Source: Bacteroidales bacterium
GTDB lineage: Bacteria > Bacteroidota > Bacteroidia > Bacteroidales > UBA932
Assembly: GCA_017509755.1 (NCBI GenBank)
Contig: JAFWOY010000003.1
Location: 1 to 51,870, forward strand
Reading direction: 5' to 3'
Length of the DNA: 51,870 nt
Position numbers and translations under genes: made by a program
Shown: positions 16,624 through 25,353 of the stretch, piece by piece
Position numbering within the stretch: position 1 is the first letter of the stretch
Layout: each line of letters opens with the position of its first letter
Notes under the pieces: model-generated
What the model was told of the DNA's origin: nothing
Database searches by the model: none
The model's input: only the letters and a program-made list of their open reading frames with translations

Positions 16624-18525
16624 ATGAAGAATAGTATCAAATTCAGTCTGGTCCTGGCCGCTTTGGGCACCCTTCTGTTTGCCTGCTCGCCGCTGGATAC
16701 CGACAAATATCATCTCGGTGACCCTGTCAGCGAGAGCCAGCTCAGCTTCAGCTATGCGCCGTCTTCCACGTCGCCCAATATCATTGTGCTGACGAACAGT
16801 TCTTCGACTCCGGGTGTCGCACTCTGGGACCTGGGCAATGGAACCACCACCAAAGGTGACGAAGTGTCCGTTGCATATCCTTTCAAAGGGGACTACACGG
16901 TAACGATGTCGCTCTATACGACCGGCGGCAGCACTTCGATTTCGAAGGTGATTACGATTACCGACGACGACTACGGCCTGCTCGATACGCCCGGTTTCAA
17001 CGCTTTGACCGGCGGTGCCAATGCGACCGAGGGCAAGACCTGGGTCTTTGCCAAATATACGCGTGGCCATTTCGGTGTGGGTGATATCAATGCCGCGCCC
17101 GAAACGAACGGCCCTGCCTGGTGGCAGTGCGATCCCCAGGGCAAAGAGGGTTGCTCGTTGTATGAAAATGAATTTACCTTCATCCAGAAGGGAACGAAAC
17201 TTATCTGGAAGAACCAGGGTTACATCTACACGAATGAGAACGGTATGAACCACCTCGGGATTCCCGGTACGCCCAATGCGGCGGTCGGTGATTTCGATGT
17301 ACCCTACACGCCGGCCGACAACCTGACTTTCTCGCTCGATGAGACCAATATGACGTTGACGCTCAGCGGCGGTGCCTTCTTCGGGTTCTATACCGGCGAC
17401 AGCGTATATCGTATCATGCGCCTGACCGAGCACGAAATGTATCTCTGGTGCGGCAGTGCGGCTGAGCCGGGCAACGCCTGGTATTTCATCCTGGTTCCGA
17501 AAGATGAGCTCAAGGAACCCGATCCGGAACCGGTCATTCCGCCGGATCCGAAACCCGCTCCGGAAGAGGCCTGGTTCCGTCCGAACGCGCCGACCAACCT
17601 GCTCCGTTCGACGGTCGATTATGAGAGCTGGTTCAGCGGTGCCGACTGGGCGGGTGGCCTGGAACCTGGCGTAGCGGTCAAGAACGACATCGTCATTACC
17701 GTTCCCGAGGGAATTGGCGGTGGTGAATGGATGGGCCAGTTCAAGATCCGTACCCATATTCCGGCGGATGCCCGCGAGCGTTTTGACTTCAGCGTCAATA
17801 TCAATGCGACCCAGGCCGGTACGGCGACCGTCAAGATGACGGCGGCTGACGATCCTGCTGACGACGAATTCTTCTACAATGGCAACATCGGTGTGGGGGC
17901 CGGTGCGACCACCATCTTTGAGGAAGCCGACCACATGCTGAACAAGGCCACCGAGAGTGTCCTGCTGATCTTCGACTTCGGCCGTTTCCCGGCCGGTACG
18001 GTCATCACCCTCTCGAACCTCTGTCTCCAGAAGCACATTCCGCTCAGCGACAAACCGGAGGTGACGAATCTCTGGCCTGCGGCCACGGTAACCACTTCGC
18101 AGTGGTTCAGCGGTCCCGACTGGGCCGGCGGCCTGACGGCTGACTTCACGATGCTTGAAGACAATGGTTTCGAGATTACGATTCCGGAAGGAACCGGCGG
18201 CAGTGAGTGGATGGGACAGTTCGCTCTCCACACGGACATCCCGTTGCTCTCTTCCCACGAGTATGAGTTCTCCTGCAAGGTCACTTCGACGGCCGCTTCC
18301 ACCTTCACGATGAAGCTCACAAACGATCCGGAAGCCGACAGCAAAGTCAGCTTCTATGATGGCGCCGTTACGATGACCGAGGGAACCGTTACCATCCGTA
18401 AACAGGGCATCAAGCCCGAATCCGAGGACGCTGAAGCAACGATGCTGATCTTCGACTTCGGCCGTACGCCGGCCGGCGCCAAAGTCCGCGTGTCCGACAT
18501 CGTCCTGCAGGAATATGTCTATTAA
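16624..18525 (+). CDS. Surface glycan-binding lipoprotein with PKD-like and duplicated C-terminal domains
   Basis: A 633-aa lipoprotein (signal MKNSIKFSLVLAALGTLLFACS). Residues about 35-115 look like a PKD/Ig domain (ALWDLGNGTTTKGDEVSVAYPFKGDYTVT). Residues 120-300 form a Trp-rich domain (TWVFAKYTRGHFGVGD, GPAWWQCDPQGKEG, EMYLWCG). After a Pro-rich linker, two homologous units of about 145 residues follow in tandem. Each has WFSG(A/P)DWAGGL, EWMGQF, LLIFDFGR.PAG and a final LQ motif, and probably forms a carbohydrate-binding beta-sandwich. Position after susCD and the Pro linker match SGBP-B proteins of beta-glucan loci. It overlaps the next gene by 11 bp. The binding role is inferred from architecture and place. 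Confidence 0.8.
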   Translation: MKNSIKFSLVLAALGTLLFACSPLDTDKYHLGDPVSESQLSFSYAPSSTSPNIIVLTNSSSTPGVALWDLGNGTTTKGDEVSVAYPFKGDYTVTMSLYTTGGSTSISKVITITDDDYGLLDTPGFNALTGGANATEGKTWVFAKYTRGHFGVGDINAAPETNGPAWWQCDPQGKEGCSLYENEFTFIQKGTKLIWKNQGYIYTNENGMNHLGIPGTPNAAVGDFDVPYTPADNLTFSLDETNMTLTLSGGAFFGFYTGDSVYRIMRLTEHEMYLWCGSAAEPGNAWYFILVPKDELKEPDPEPVIPPDPKPAPEEAWFRPNAPTNLLRSTVDYESWFSGADWAGGLEPGVAVKNDIVITVPEGIGGGEWMGQFKIRTHIPADARERFDFSVNINATQAGTATVKMTAADDPADDEFFYNGNIGVGAGATTIFEEADHMLNKATESVLLIFDFGRFPAGTVITLSNLCLQKHIPLSDKPEVTNLWPAATVTTSQWFSGPDWAGGLTADFTMLEDNGFEITIPEGTGGSEWMGQFALHTDIPLLSSHEYEFSCKVTSTAASTFTMKLTNDPEADSKVSFYDGAVTMTEGTVTIRKQGIKPESEDAEATMLIFDFGRTPAGAKVRVSDIVLQEYVY

Positions 18526-19894
18526 GCGGATGCGTACGATGTGGCCCATATTGTCCCTCATCTGCCTGGCTGTCGCATGCCATACGCCTGTGACGCCGGA
18601 CGATCCGACGCCCGTGGCTCCCACGCTCAGCTTCGCCGCCAGTTCCCTGGCGGTCGAAGCTGAGGGCGGGGAGGCCTCTGTCCGGGTCACTTCATCGGCG
18701 ACCTGGTCGGTCGAGACCGACGGCCAGAGCTGGTACGCGCTCACTTCCTCGTCGCAGATCTACGCAGGGGAGAGCATCCTGAAAGTAACGGCCGAGCCGA
18801 ACAACACATCGGCTGACCGCAGCGGCACGATCCGTTTCACCAGCGGCGCCACTACCCGGCAGTTGACACTGATCCAGCCCTATTTCGTTCCGAAACTTTC
18901 TTTCTCGAGTGATGCCGTAACGGGCGAGGGAACCGGTGGGGAAGTCGTTGTGACGACAAACGCCAATGCGACCTGGACGGCGGATGAGGCGGATATCGAT
19001 TTCTGGTTTTCCTTGTCGCCGAAAACCATCGGTAAGGGACAGGGCGAACTGAAAGTAAAACTCAATCGAAGTTATGTCGCTTCCCGCCGCTCCGCAGAAG
19101 TTCATTTCCGCAGCGGAGACCAAGTGAAAGTGCTGGTTATCAGTCAGAAAGAAGGGGAGCCCGTAGCGCCGGGCGCCTTTGTTCCGGAAGGGTATCAGTT
19201 GGTATGGCAAGATGATTTCTCATCCACATCCGATGAGCTGAAGGACAAGTGGCGCTTTGAAAACTGGGCGCCGGGGCGTGTCAACCACGAGCTTCAGCGC
19301 TATGTGCCGGACGATCGCCGGACCTCCTATGTGCAGGACGGTGCCCTTCACATTGTGGCTCGCAAAGATGGCGGCCAGGTGATTTCCGCTCGTATGAACA
19401 GCAAGGAATCCTGGCTTTACGGTTATTTTGAAGCGGCCATCTGGCTTCCGAAAGGAAAGGGTACCTGGCCTGCGTTCTGGATGATGCCCGACGACCAGTC
19501 GAAAGGCTGGCCGGCCTGTGGGGAAATCGACATTATGGAAGAAGTGGGTGTGGATGCCAACATCACATCCTCGTCCATCCACTGTGAGTCGTACAACCAT
19601 GTCAAGAATACCCAGAAGACGGCCAGCCGGCTGATTCCCGGTGCCGAAAGCGAATATCATGTGTATGCGCTCGAATGGACGGAAGATTTCATCAAGACAT
19701 ATGTGGATGGCGAGATCATGCTTTCTTTCGCAAACGACAAAGCGGGTCGCGACAGCACCTGGCCGTTCAACAAGAAATTCTTCCTGATCCTGAATCTGGC
19801 CTGGGGCGGTGATTGGGGCGGTTATGCCGGTGTGGATGAGAACGCCCTCCCGTGCACGATGCGGGTGGATTATGTACGTGTTTACAAGAAGTAA
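18515..19894 (+). CDS. GH16 endo-beta-glucanase lipoprotein with two BACON domains
   Basis: A 459-aa lipoprotein with two BACON-type beta domains (about residues 30-125 and 125-215; LSFAASSLAVEAEGGEASVRVTSSATWSVE and LSFSSDAVTGEGTGGEVVVTTNANATW in shorter motifs), followed by a GH16 catalytic domain. The active site GEIDIMEEVG holds the nucleophile Glu (near 337) and acid/base Glu (near 342). This ExDxxE form, with the extra residue, is the laminarinase/licheninase type, not the kappa-carrageenase or XTH type. The enzyme should cut beta-1,3- or mixed beta-1,3/1,4-glucan at the cell surface. The start lies inside the previous gene; ATG 18530 just after that stop is an equally good start. The lipobox is LAVAC. 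Confidence 0.93.
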   Translation: MSIKRMRTMWPILSLICLAVACHTPVTPDDPTPVAPTLSFAASSLAVEAEGGEASVRVTSSATWSVETDGQSWYALTSSSQIYAGESILKVTAEPNNTSADRSGTIRFTSGATTRQLTLIQPYFVPKLSFSSDAVTGEGTGGEVVVTTNANATWTADEADIDFWFSLSPKTIGKGQGELKVKLNRSYVASRRSAEVHFRSGDQVKVLVISQKEGEPVAPGAFVPEGYQLVWQDDFSSTSDELKDKWRFENWAPGRVNHELQRYVPDDRRTSYVQDGALHIVARKDGGQVISARMNSKESWLYGYFEAAIWLPKGKGTWPAFWMMPDDQSKGWPACGEIDIMEEVGVDANITSSSIHCESYNHVKNTQKTASRLIPGAESEYHVYALEWTEDFIKTYVDGEIMLSFANDKAGRDSTWPFNKKFFLILNLAWGGDWGGYAGVDENALPCTMRVDYVRVYKK

Positions 19895-19903
19895 GCGAAC
19901 AAG

Positions 19904-22150
19904 ATGAAATACATACGAAACCTATTCCTTTTGGCTGTCGCCGTTGTGGCTGTCTCCTGTACGACAGGACAGACGACCACAACGGTGGGCACCTCCACGG
20001 AGGTTGAGAAGAAAGTGGAGCAGTTGCTGGGAAAGATGACGCTGGCTGAAAAGATCGGACAGATGAACCAGGTTTCTGCCGGCGGCGATGTATCCAATTA
20101 CGCCGAGAGCCTCCGCAAGGGACAGATCGGCTCAATCCTCAACGAAGTGGATCCGGAGAAGATCAATGCTTATCAGCATATCGCCGTCGAAGAATCCCGT
20201 CTGGGCATTCCCTTGCTCGTAGGCCGGGACGTCATCCACGGCTACCATACCATATTCCCGATTCCACTCGGCCTGGCTGCTACCTTCGATCCTGAACTGG
20301 TTGAAAAGGGGGCCCGCATTGCCGCGGTGGAAGCTACGGCACAGGGTACACGCTGGACTTTCTCCCCGATGCTCGACATTGCCCGTGACCCGCGCTGGGG
20401 CCGGATTGCCGAAGGGAGCGGGGAAGATACCTATCTGGATTCCCGCATGGCAGTGGCCATGGTCCGCGGATACCAGGGATCTTCGCTTGACGAGACTTCG
20501 ATGGCAGCTTGCGTCAAGCATTTTGTGGGATACGGTGCGGCTGAAGGCGGTCGTGATTACAACAGCACGTATTTGTCCGAACGTCAGCTCCGCAACATCT
20601 ATCTGCCGCCTTTCGAGGCTGCCATCCAGGCAGGGGCCATGACGCTGATGACTTCATTCAATGACAATGACGGCGTCCCTTCTACGGCCAATGCATTTAT
20701 CCTCAAGGATATCCTTCGGAATGAGTGGGGCTTTGACGGGCTTGTCGTCACGGACTGGGATTCGATGGGCGAGATGATTGACCACGGTTACGGTCTGGAT
20801 CGCAAAGACGTGGCGATGAAAGCGGCCAATGCCGGTGTCGATATGGACATGATGACTTTCGGTTTCCTTTCGCATCTGGAAGAACTGGTGCGCAGTGGGG
20901 AGGTGAAGGAATCGACGATTGACGAGGCGGTCCGCCATATCCTCCGTGTCAAATTCATGCTGGGTCTCTTCGAGAATCCGTATGTGGACGTGGAGGCATC
21001 CCAGGCGGTCCAGTATGCCCCGGCCCATCTGGAGGCAGCATGCAAGACAGTTGAAGAATCTGTCATCCTGCTGCAGAACGACGGTACCCTTCCGCTCCAG
21101 GCGGACCGGATCCGTACCATCCTGGTGACTGGCCCGATGGCTGACGCGCCGCACGACCAGTTGGGGACCTGGGCCTTCGATGGCCAGAAGTCCCATACGG
21201 TCACACCGCTCAAAGCCCTGCAGGAAAGGTTTCCGGGCAAGGTGGTCTATGTCCCCGGTTTGCAGTACAGCCGGCAGGAGCGCAACCGTTTCGACGATGT
21301 GGTGGCAGCCGCACGCCGTGCAGATGTGGTCCTTGCTTTCCTGGGGGAGGAGGCTATTCTGTCGGGTGAGGCCCACAGCCTGGCCGATCTCAACCTGATC
21401 GGCTCGCAGAGCGCATTGCTCGCCGCGTTGAAGGCGACTGGCAAACCGGTCGTCGCGACGGTGATGGCCGGCCGGCCGCTCACGATTGAGCGGGACCTGC
21501 CCAACTGCAACGCCCTGCTATATGCCTTCCATCCCGGCACGATGGGTGGCCCGGCGCTGGCAAACCTGCTTTTCGGCGATGCCAATCCTTCCGGAAAAAC
21601 ACCGGTTACGTTCCTTCGGACCGTGGGGCAGGTTCCCATGTACTATTCGCATAATATGACAGGCCGTCCTTATCGGGGTGAGAAAATGCTGGTCGATATT
21701 GACCAGGAAGCCGGACAGACTTCCTTGGGCAATACATCCTATTACCTGGACTATGGAGCTTATCCGCTCTTCCCGTTCGGGTATGGTTTGAGCTATACGA
21801 CGTTTGCGTATTCGGACCTTACCATGGACAAGGATGTGTATCCGGTGGACGGAACCATCTCGGTGTCCTTTATGCTCACCAATACCGGTGCGTATGATGG
21901 TACTGAAGTAGTTCAGCTGTATGTGCGCGACCTGGTCGGCTCGTTGACCCGTCCGGTGCGGGAACTCAAACAGTTCCAGCGTATCAGCCTGAAGGCGGGT
22001 GAAAGCCGCCAGATCCGGATGGAACTGCCGGTAGCCGATCTGGCCTTCTTTGGCCTTGACGGTACGAAGAAAGTTGAGCCGGGTGAATTCCACCTTTGGG
22101 TGGCCGGCGACAGTGTATCGGGTGAACCGATCTCTTTTCAAGTAAGATAA
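19904..22150 (+). CDS. GH3 beta-glucosidase lipoprotein (BglX-like)
   Basis: A 748-aa GH3 enzyme with a lipoprotein-type signal (MKYIRNLFLLAVAVVAVSC). The catalytic barrel starts with LGKMTLAEKIGQMNQ and has VGRDVIHGYHTIFPIPLGLA, RDPRWGRIAEGSGED, CVKHFVGYGAAEGGRDYN and the nucleophile in GLVVTDWDS (Asp near residue 284). The alpha/beta sandwich and fibronectin-like domain (YPLFPFGYGLSYTTF) follow. Family members split beta-linked glucose from oligosaccharides. In this locus it should turn glucan oligosaccharides into glucose in the periplasm. It starts 9 bp after the GH16 stop and belongs to the same operon. It is only distantly like the other GH3 at 5125-7467 and has a different role or transcript. 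Confidence 0.95.
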   Translation: MKYIRNLFLLAVAVVAVSCTTGQTTTTVGTSTEVEKKVEQLLGKMTLAEKIGQMNQVSAGGDVSNYAESLRKGQIGSILNEVDPEKINAYQHIAVEESRLGIPLLVGRDVIHGYHTIFPIPLGLAATFDPELVEKGARIAAVEATAQGTRWTFSPMLDIARDPRWGRIAEGSGEDTYLDSRMAVAMVRGYQGSSLDETSMAACVKHFVGYGAAEGGRDYNSTYLSERQLRNIYLPPFEAAIQAGAMTLMTSFNDNDGVPSTANAFILKDILRNEWGFDGLVVTDWDSMGEMIDHGYGLDRKDVAMKAANAGVDMDMMTFGFLSHLEELVRSGEVKESTIDEAVRHILRVKFMLGLFENPYVDVEASQAVQYAPAHLEAACKTVEESVILLQNDGTLPLQADRIRTILVTGPMADAPHDQLGTWAFDGQKSHTVTPLKALQERFPGKVVYVPGLQYSRQERNRFDDVVAAARRADVVLAFLGEEAILSGEAHSLADLNLIGSQSALLAALKATGKPVVATVMAGRPLTIERDLPNCNALLYAFHPGTMGGPALANLLFGDANPSGKTPVTFLRTVGQVPMYYSHNMTGRPYRGEKMLVDIDQEAGQTSLGNTSYYLDYGAYPLFPFGYGLSYTTFAYSDLTMDKDVYPVDGTISVSFMLTNTGAYDGTEVVQLYVRDLVGSLTRPVRELKQFQRISLKAGESRQIRMELPVADLAFFGLDGTKKVEPGEFHLWVAGDSVSGEPISFQVR

Positions 22151-22157
22151 CAGACGG

Positions 22158-23735
22158 GTGAGGCGAATTTTTAGGTTATTAATGTGGGTGGGTATGTTAT
22201 TGCTTTCGGTCTCTTGTATCGAGAGGCCGAAAGCAATGCTGCTCACTGTGAGGGCCGAGCGGGATACGCTCGTCCTTCCGGTTTCAGGTACTGCTGAATT
22301 TTTCTTCACGGTCAACGAGCCGGATTATGCATTTGACCTGGATAAGGATGTCGTCCTGTATCTGGCAAAAGGCCAGTTCCTTGCTTCGCAGGATTTCTTT
22401 CTGAGCCGTGTCGAGAAGGATACGGTGCCCGGGCGCTATAAGGCGATTGTCAGCGATACCGGAAAGGACGACACCTATGTTTCGGAAGTCTGTCTGGGCG
22501 TCCGGATGCCTGAAGGCCATTTCAAGCTTTCCAACCATTTCCTCTGTATCGGTGAATTCGCCGGTCCGATGGGCCGTGCCCGGAAGACCGGATTGCCTGT
22601 TCTCTATCTCAACACCCAGGACGGTGCGAAAATCGTTTCCAAGGAGGATTATGTGAAGGCGTCCGTGACGCTGGAAGAAGCGGGCAACCTGTCTGATGTC
22701 ATGACATGCAGCGTGAAGGGCCGCGGCAACACGACCTGGAGCTGGCCCAAGAAGCCTTATTTGCTGAAATTCGACGCCAAGACCTCGTTTTTCGGCTTCC
22801 CTGCCCACAAACGCTGGGTACTGCTGGCCAATTTCATGGACCGCACGATGATGCGCAACCTCGTGGCCTTGAAGGTTTCGTCGATGACTTCGCTGGACTG
22901 GACTCCACGGGGCCGCAGCGTGGAACTGGTGCTCAACGGTGTACATCAGGGCAACTATCTGCTTGTCGAACAGGTGCGTGTTGACAAGAACCGGGTCAAT
23001 GTCGGGGATGACGGGTATCTGTTTGAGTCGGATTTCCATTACGACAATGAGATTCAATGGATGGATCCGCACGGACGTTGTGTCCAGTTCGGTAGCGGCA
23101 TTCCGTTCGGAATCAAGGCGCCCGATGCTGACGAGATAACACCGGCCCAGATCCAGGAGGGGAAGGAGTTGATTGCCCGGACGGCAAGGGCCATCTATGG
23201 ACCGGACTTCAAGGATCCGGAGAAGGGCTATGCTGCTTACATCGACGTGGATTCGTTCATCGATTATTGGATCGTATTTGAGGTCATGGGCAACCATGAG
23301 TTGGGCAATCCGGGCAGCGTGTACTACCATTGCAGGAAAGACGGCAAACTGCAGGCGGGTCCCTGCTGGGATTTCGACTGGGGCATCCTTTCGTACAATA
23401 CGTCCCCGCAGGCCCGTACCGGACTCATCAACCGCGATGCTTGCTGGTATGCCCGTCTCTTTCAGGATCCGGCCTTTGCTGCGCGGGTCCGGGATCGTTT
23501 CAATGTGCTGCTGCCGCAGCTCCAGACGATTCCTGCCTATATCGATGAAATGGAGAAGATGATGGCTCTTTCGGCAGAGGAGAACTTCAAGCTTTGGAAT
23601 CCGGCCCAGGATGCATCGATGAACGGTGGGCGGATTATCAATGGAGACGAAAACATGACTTACTATGAGGCCGTTGCCTTGATCCGCAAGATCTACCAAG
23701 AGCGGCTGACCGTAATGCAAAATAACCTGAAATGA
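22158..23735 (+). CDS. CotH-kinase-family lipoprotein
   Basis: A protein of 525 aa if the GTG at 22158 is used; ATG 22182 also gives a complete lipoprotein signal (MWVGMLLLSVSC). An N-terminal beta-rich part (residues 20-140) precedes the CotH domain: VKGRGNTTWSWPKKPYLLKFD, ANFMDRTMMRNLVALKVSS, GVHQGNYLLVEQVRVDKNRVNV, ADSFIDYW-like VDSFIDYWIVFEVMGNHE and the metal-binding GPCWDFDWG. CotH proteins are atypical secretory kinases, known for spore-coat protein phosphorylation in Bacillus, and are also frequent next to secreted glycanases. Here it lies between GH3 and GH30 genes and overlaps the next by 4 bp. Whether it is a kinase or a glycan-binding scaffold in this locus is unknown. Confidence 0.88.
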   Translation: MRRIFRLLMWVGMLLLSVSCIERPKAMLLTVRAERDTLVLPVSGTAEFFFTVNEPDYAFDLDKDVVLYLAKGQFLASQDFFLSRVEKDTVPGRYKAIVSDTGKDDTYVSEVCLGVRMPEGHFKLSNHFLCIGEFAGPMGRARKTGLPVLYLNTQDGAKIVSKEDYVKASVTLEEAGNLSDVMTCSVKGRGNTTWSWPKKPYLLKFDAKTSFFGFPAHKRWVLLANFMDRTMMRNLVALKVSSMTSLDWTPRGRSVELVLNGVHQGNYLLVEQVRVDKNRVNVGDDGYLFESDFHYDNEIQWMDPHGRCVQFGSGIPFGIKAPDADEITPAQIQEGKELIARTARAIYGPDFKDPEKGYAAYIDVDSFIDYWIVFEVMGNHELGNPGSVYYHCRKDGKLQAGPCWDFDWGILSYNTSPQARTGLINRDACWYARLFQDPAFAARVRDRFNVLLPQLQTIPAYIDEMEKMMALSAEENFKLWNPAQDASMNGGRIINGDENMTYYEAVALIRKIYQERLTVMQNNLK

Positions 23736-25195
23736 TGCAAGTCCGTTTCGCTTTCTGTCTGCTGGCCGCTTTGCTGACGGCTGCGGCCTGTCCATCCAAT
23801 TCTGACAACGGCAATCCTGCTCCTGCTCCTGCGGGGAATCGGGCAGTTGTCTATACGACCAATACCAGCGGCCTCCGTTTTCAGGAAAGCCATGTGACCG
23901 TGGAGGCAGCCACGAACGATCCTTTCACTGTGACTCTGACTGGCGAGACGTTCCAGACTGTGGAGGGTTTCGGCTTTGCCATCACGCAGGCCACTTGTTA
24001 CAATCTGTTGCAGATGCCTGCAGGTGACCGTACGCAGTTTCTGACCGAGATTTTCAGCCGGGAGAAGGGGCTTGGCTCTTCGTTGATCCGGGTGTGCATC
24101 GGTGGCTCCGATTTTTCACTCGACGAGTTTACGTGGTGTGACAAACCGGGGATCGGCAACTTTGCCGTCCATCCGCTCGACCAGCAGTATTTGTTCCCGA
24201 TCCTCGACGAGATCTATGCCATCAATCCGGCCGTCAAGATCATCGGCTCTCCTTGGAGCTGTCCCCGCTGGATGAAGATAGACAGCCGCGGACTCCCGTT
24301 CGACAGTTGGACGGATGGTCACTTGAATCCGGACTGTTATGCGGACTATGCGACCTATTTTGTGAAGTGGATCCAGGAAATGGAGAAGCGGGGTTACCCC
24401 ATCTATGCCATCACCTTGCAGAACGAACCGCTGAATCCCGGCAATTCGATGTCGCTCTATATGCCGTGGCAGGAGCAGCGTGATTTCCTGAAAGTCGTGG
24501 GTCCCGCCTTTGCCCAGGCGGGCCTGAAGACCAAGATCCTGGTGTTCGACCACAACTACAATTTCGACAACATCGCTTCCCAGAACGACTATCCGCTGCA
24601 TATCTTCGAAGATACGGAAGCATCGCGCTATACGGCCGGTTCGGCCTGGCATAATTACGGCGGAAACGTCACTGTTCTCGACCGGGTTCACGAGCGCTAT
24701 CCGGAAAAGGAGATCTTTTTCACGGAAGCATCCATCGGTACCTGGAACTATCAATATGAGAGTTGTGTGATCAATGATTTCCGCGATATTTTCCTGGGGA
24801 CGCTTGCGCGCTTCGGTCGTGGTGTGACGCTCTGGAACCTGATGCTTGACGACAAGCGCAGCCCGTACCGGCCTGGCGGCTGCTCGACCTGCTATGGCGC
24901 GGTCAGCATCGCTTCGTCCTCGTATTCGTTGGGATCCATCTCCCGCAATTCCCATTATTATAATGTGGCGCACTGCTCGAAAGTGCTGTTGCCCGGGGCT
25001 GTCCGCCTGGGCACCAAGGGCTATTCCAATCGCGGTCTCACTTATCAATGGTATCGCAATCCGGATGGTTCGTATGGTGTATTGCTCCTCAATGAAAACG
25101 ACGTCGAGGCTAAAATCATCTTCTCCACCAGCCGCTCCTCCGTCACCTGCAAGATTCCTCCTCACGCCCTTCAGTCGGTCCTTTGGACTGAGTAA
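23732..25195 (+). CDS. GH30 beta-glucanase lipoprotein (probable endo-beta-1,6-glucanase)
   Basis: A 487-aa lipoprotein (MMQVRFAFCLLAALLTAAAC) with a GH30 barrel and side beta-domain. Motifs: VEGFGFAITQATCYNL, IGSPWSCPRWMK, ITLQNEPLNPGN with the acid/base Glu (near 232) and FFTEASIGTW with the nucleophile Glu (near 332). The C-terminal beta domain ends in HALQSVLWTE. Related Bacteroidota GH30 enzymes of subfamily 3 cut beta-1,6-glucan (pustulan, yeast glucan); glucosylceramidase is the other common activity. With the GH16 and GH3 of this operon, beta-1,6 side-chain removal from laminarin-like glucan is the best guess. It is the last gene of the locus, 14 bp before a structured inverted repeat. 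Confidence 0.9.
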   Translation: MMQVRFAFCLLAALLTAAACPSNSDNGNPAPAPAGNRAVVYTTNTSGLRFQESHVTVEAATNDPFTVTLTGETFQTVEGFGFAITQATCYNLLQMPAGDRTQFLTEIFSREKGLGSSLIRVCIGGSDFSLDEFTWCDKPGIGNFAVHPLDQQYLFPILDEIYAINPAVKIIGSPWSCPRWMKIDSRGLPFDSWTDGHLNPDCYADYATYFVKWIQEMEKRGYPIYAITLQNEPLNPGNSMSLYMPWQEQRDFLKVVGPAFAQAGLKTKILVFDHNYNFDNIASQNDYPLHIFEDTEASRYTAGSAWHNYGGNVTVLDRVHERYPEKEIFFTEASIGTWNYQYESCVINDFRDIFLGTLARFGRGVTLWNLMLDDKRSPYRPGGCSTCYGAVSIASSSYSLGSISRNSHYYNVAHCSKVLLPGAVRLGTKGYSNRGLTYQWYRNPDGSYGVLLLNENDVEAKIIFSTSRSSVTCKIPPHALQSVLWTE

Positions 25196-25209
25196 TACGG
25201 CAATTGGCA

Positions 25210-25347
25210 AAACCGTTGCGCTGGTAGTTCCTCCAGAACCCATGCCACCCTCGGCACTGTAAGAGGGAGGGGCCCAAAGCCTTTCAAGCTTTGGGAGGGG
25301 TCGCGCGAAGCGCGACGGTTCTGGAGGAACTACCAGCGCAACGGTTT
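25210..25347 (+). repeat. Structured intergenic element, copy 1 (variable arms, conserved core)
   Basis: A 31-bp perfect inverted repeat (25210-25240 and 25317-25347) encloses a 76-bp core that can fold into three hairpins: CCCTC/GAGGG (25248-25267), CCCAAAGC/GCTTTGGG (25273-25295) and GTCGCGC/GCGCGAC around GAA (25300-25316). AGGGG linkers separate them. It fills the gap between two convergent genes almost exactly. The same core, with different arms, occurs in the opposite orientation at 28948-29063. It may terminate transcription in both directions, or be a small mobile or structured element. I do not recognise the family. Confidence 0.85.
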
Positions 25348-25353
25348 AAGAAC

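Noticed and set aside
13314..16706. A 1130-codon open frame on the minus strand across susC and susD
   Set aside because: It is antisense to two clearly recognised genes. Long open antisense frames are expected from the GC-rich third positions of the coding strand, and the translation has no known domain or start context.
25200..25350. CRISPR array
   Set aside because: The repeat is a single inverted pair around a structured core; there are no regularly spaced direct repeats and no cas genes.
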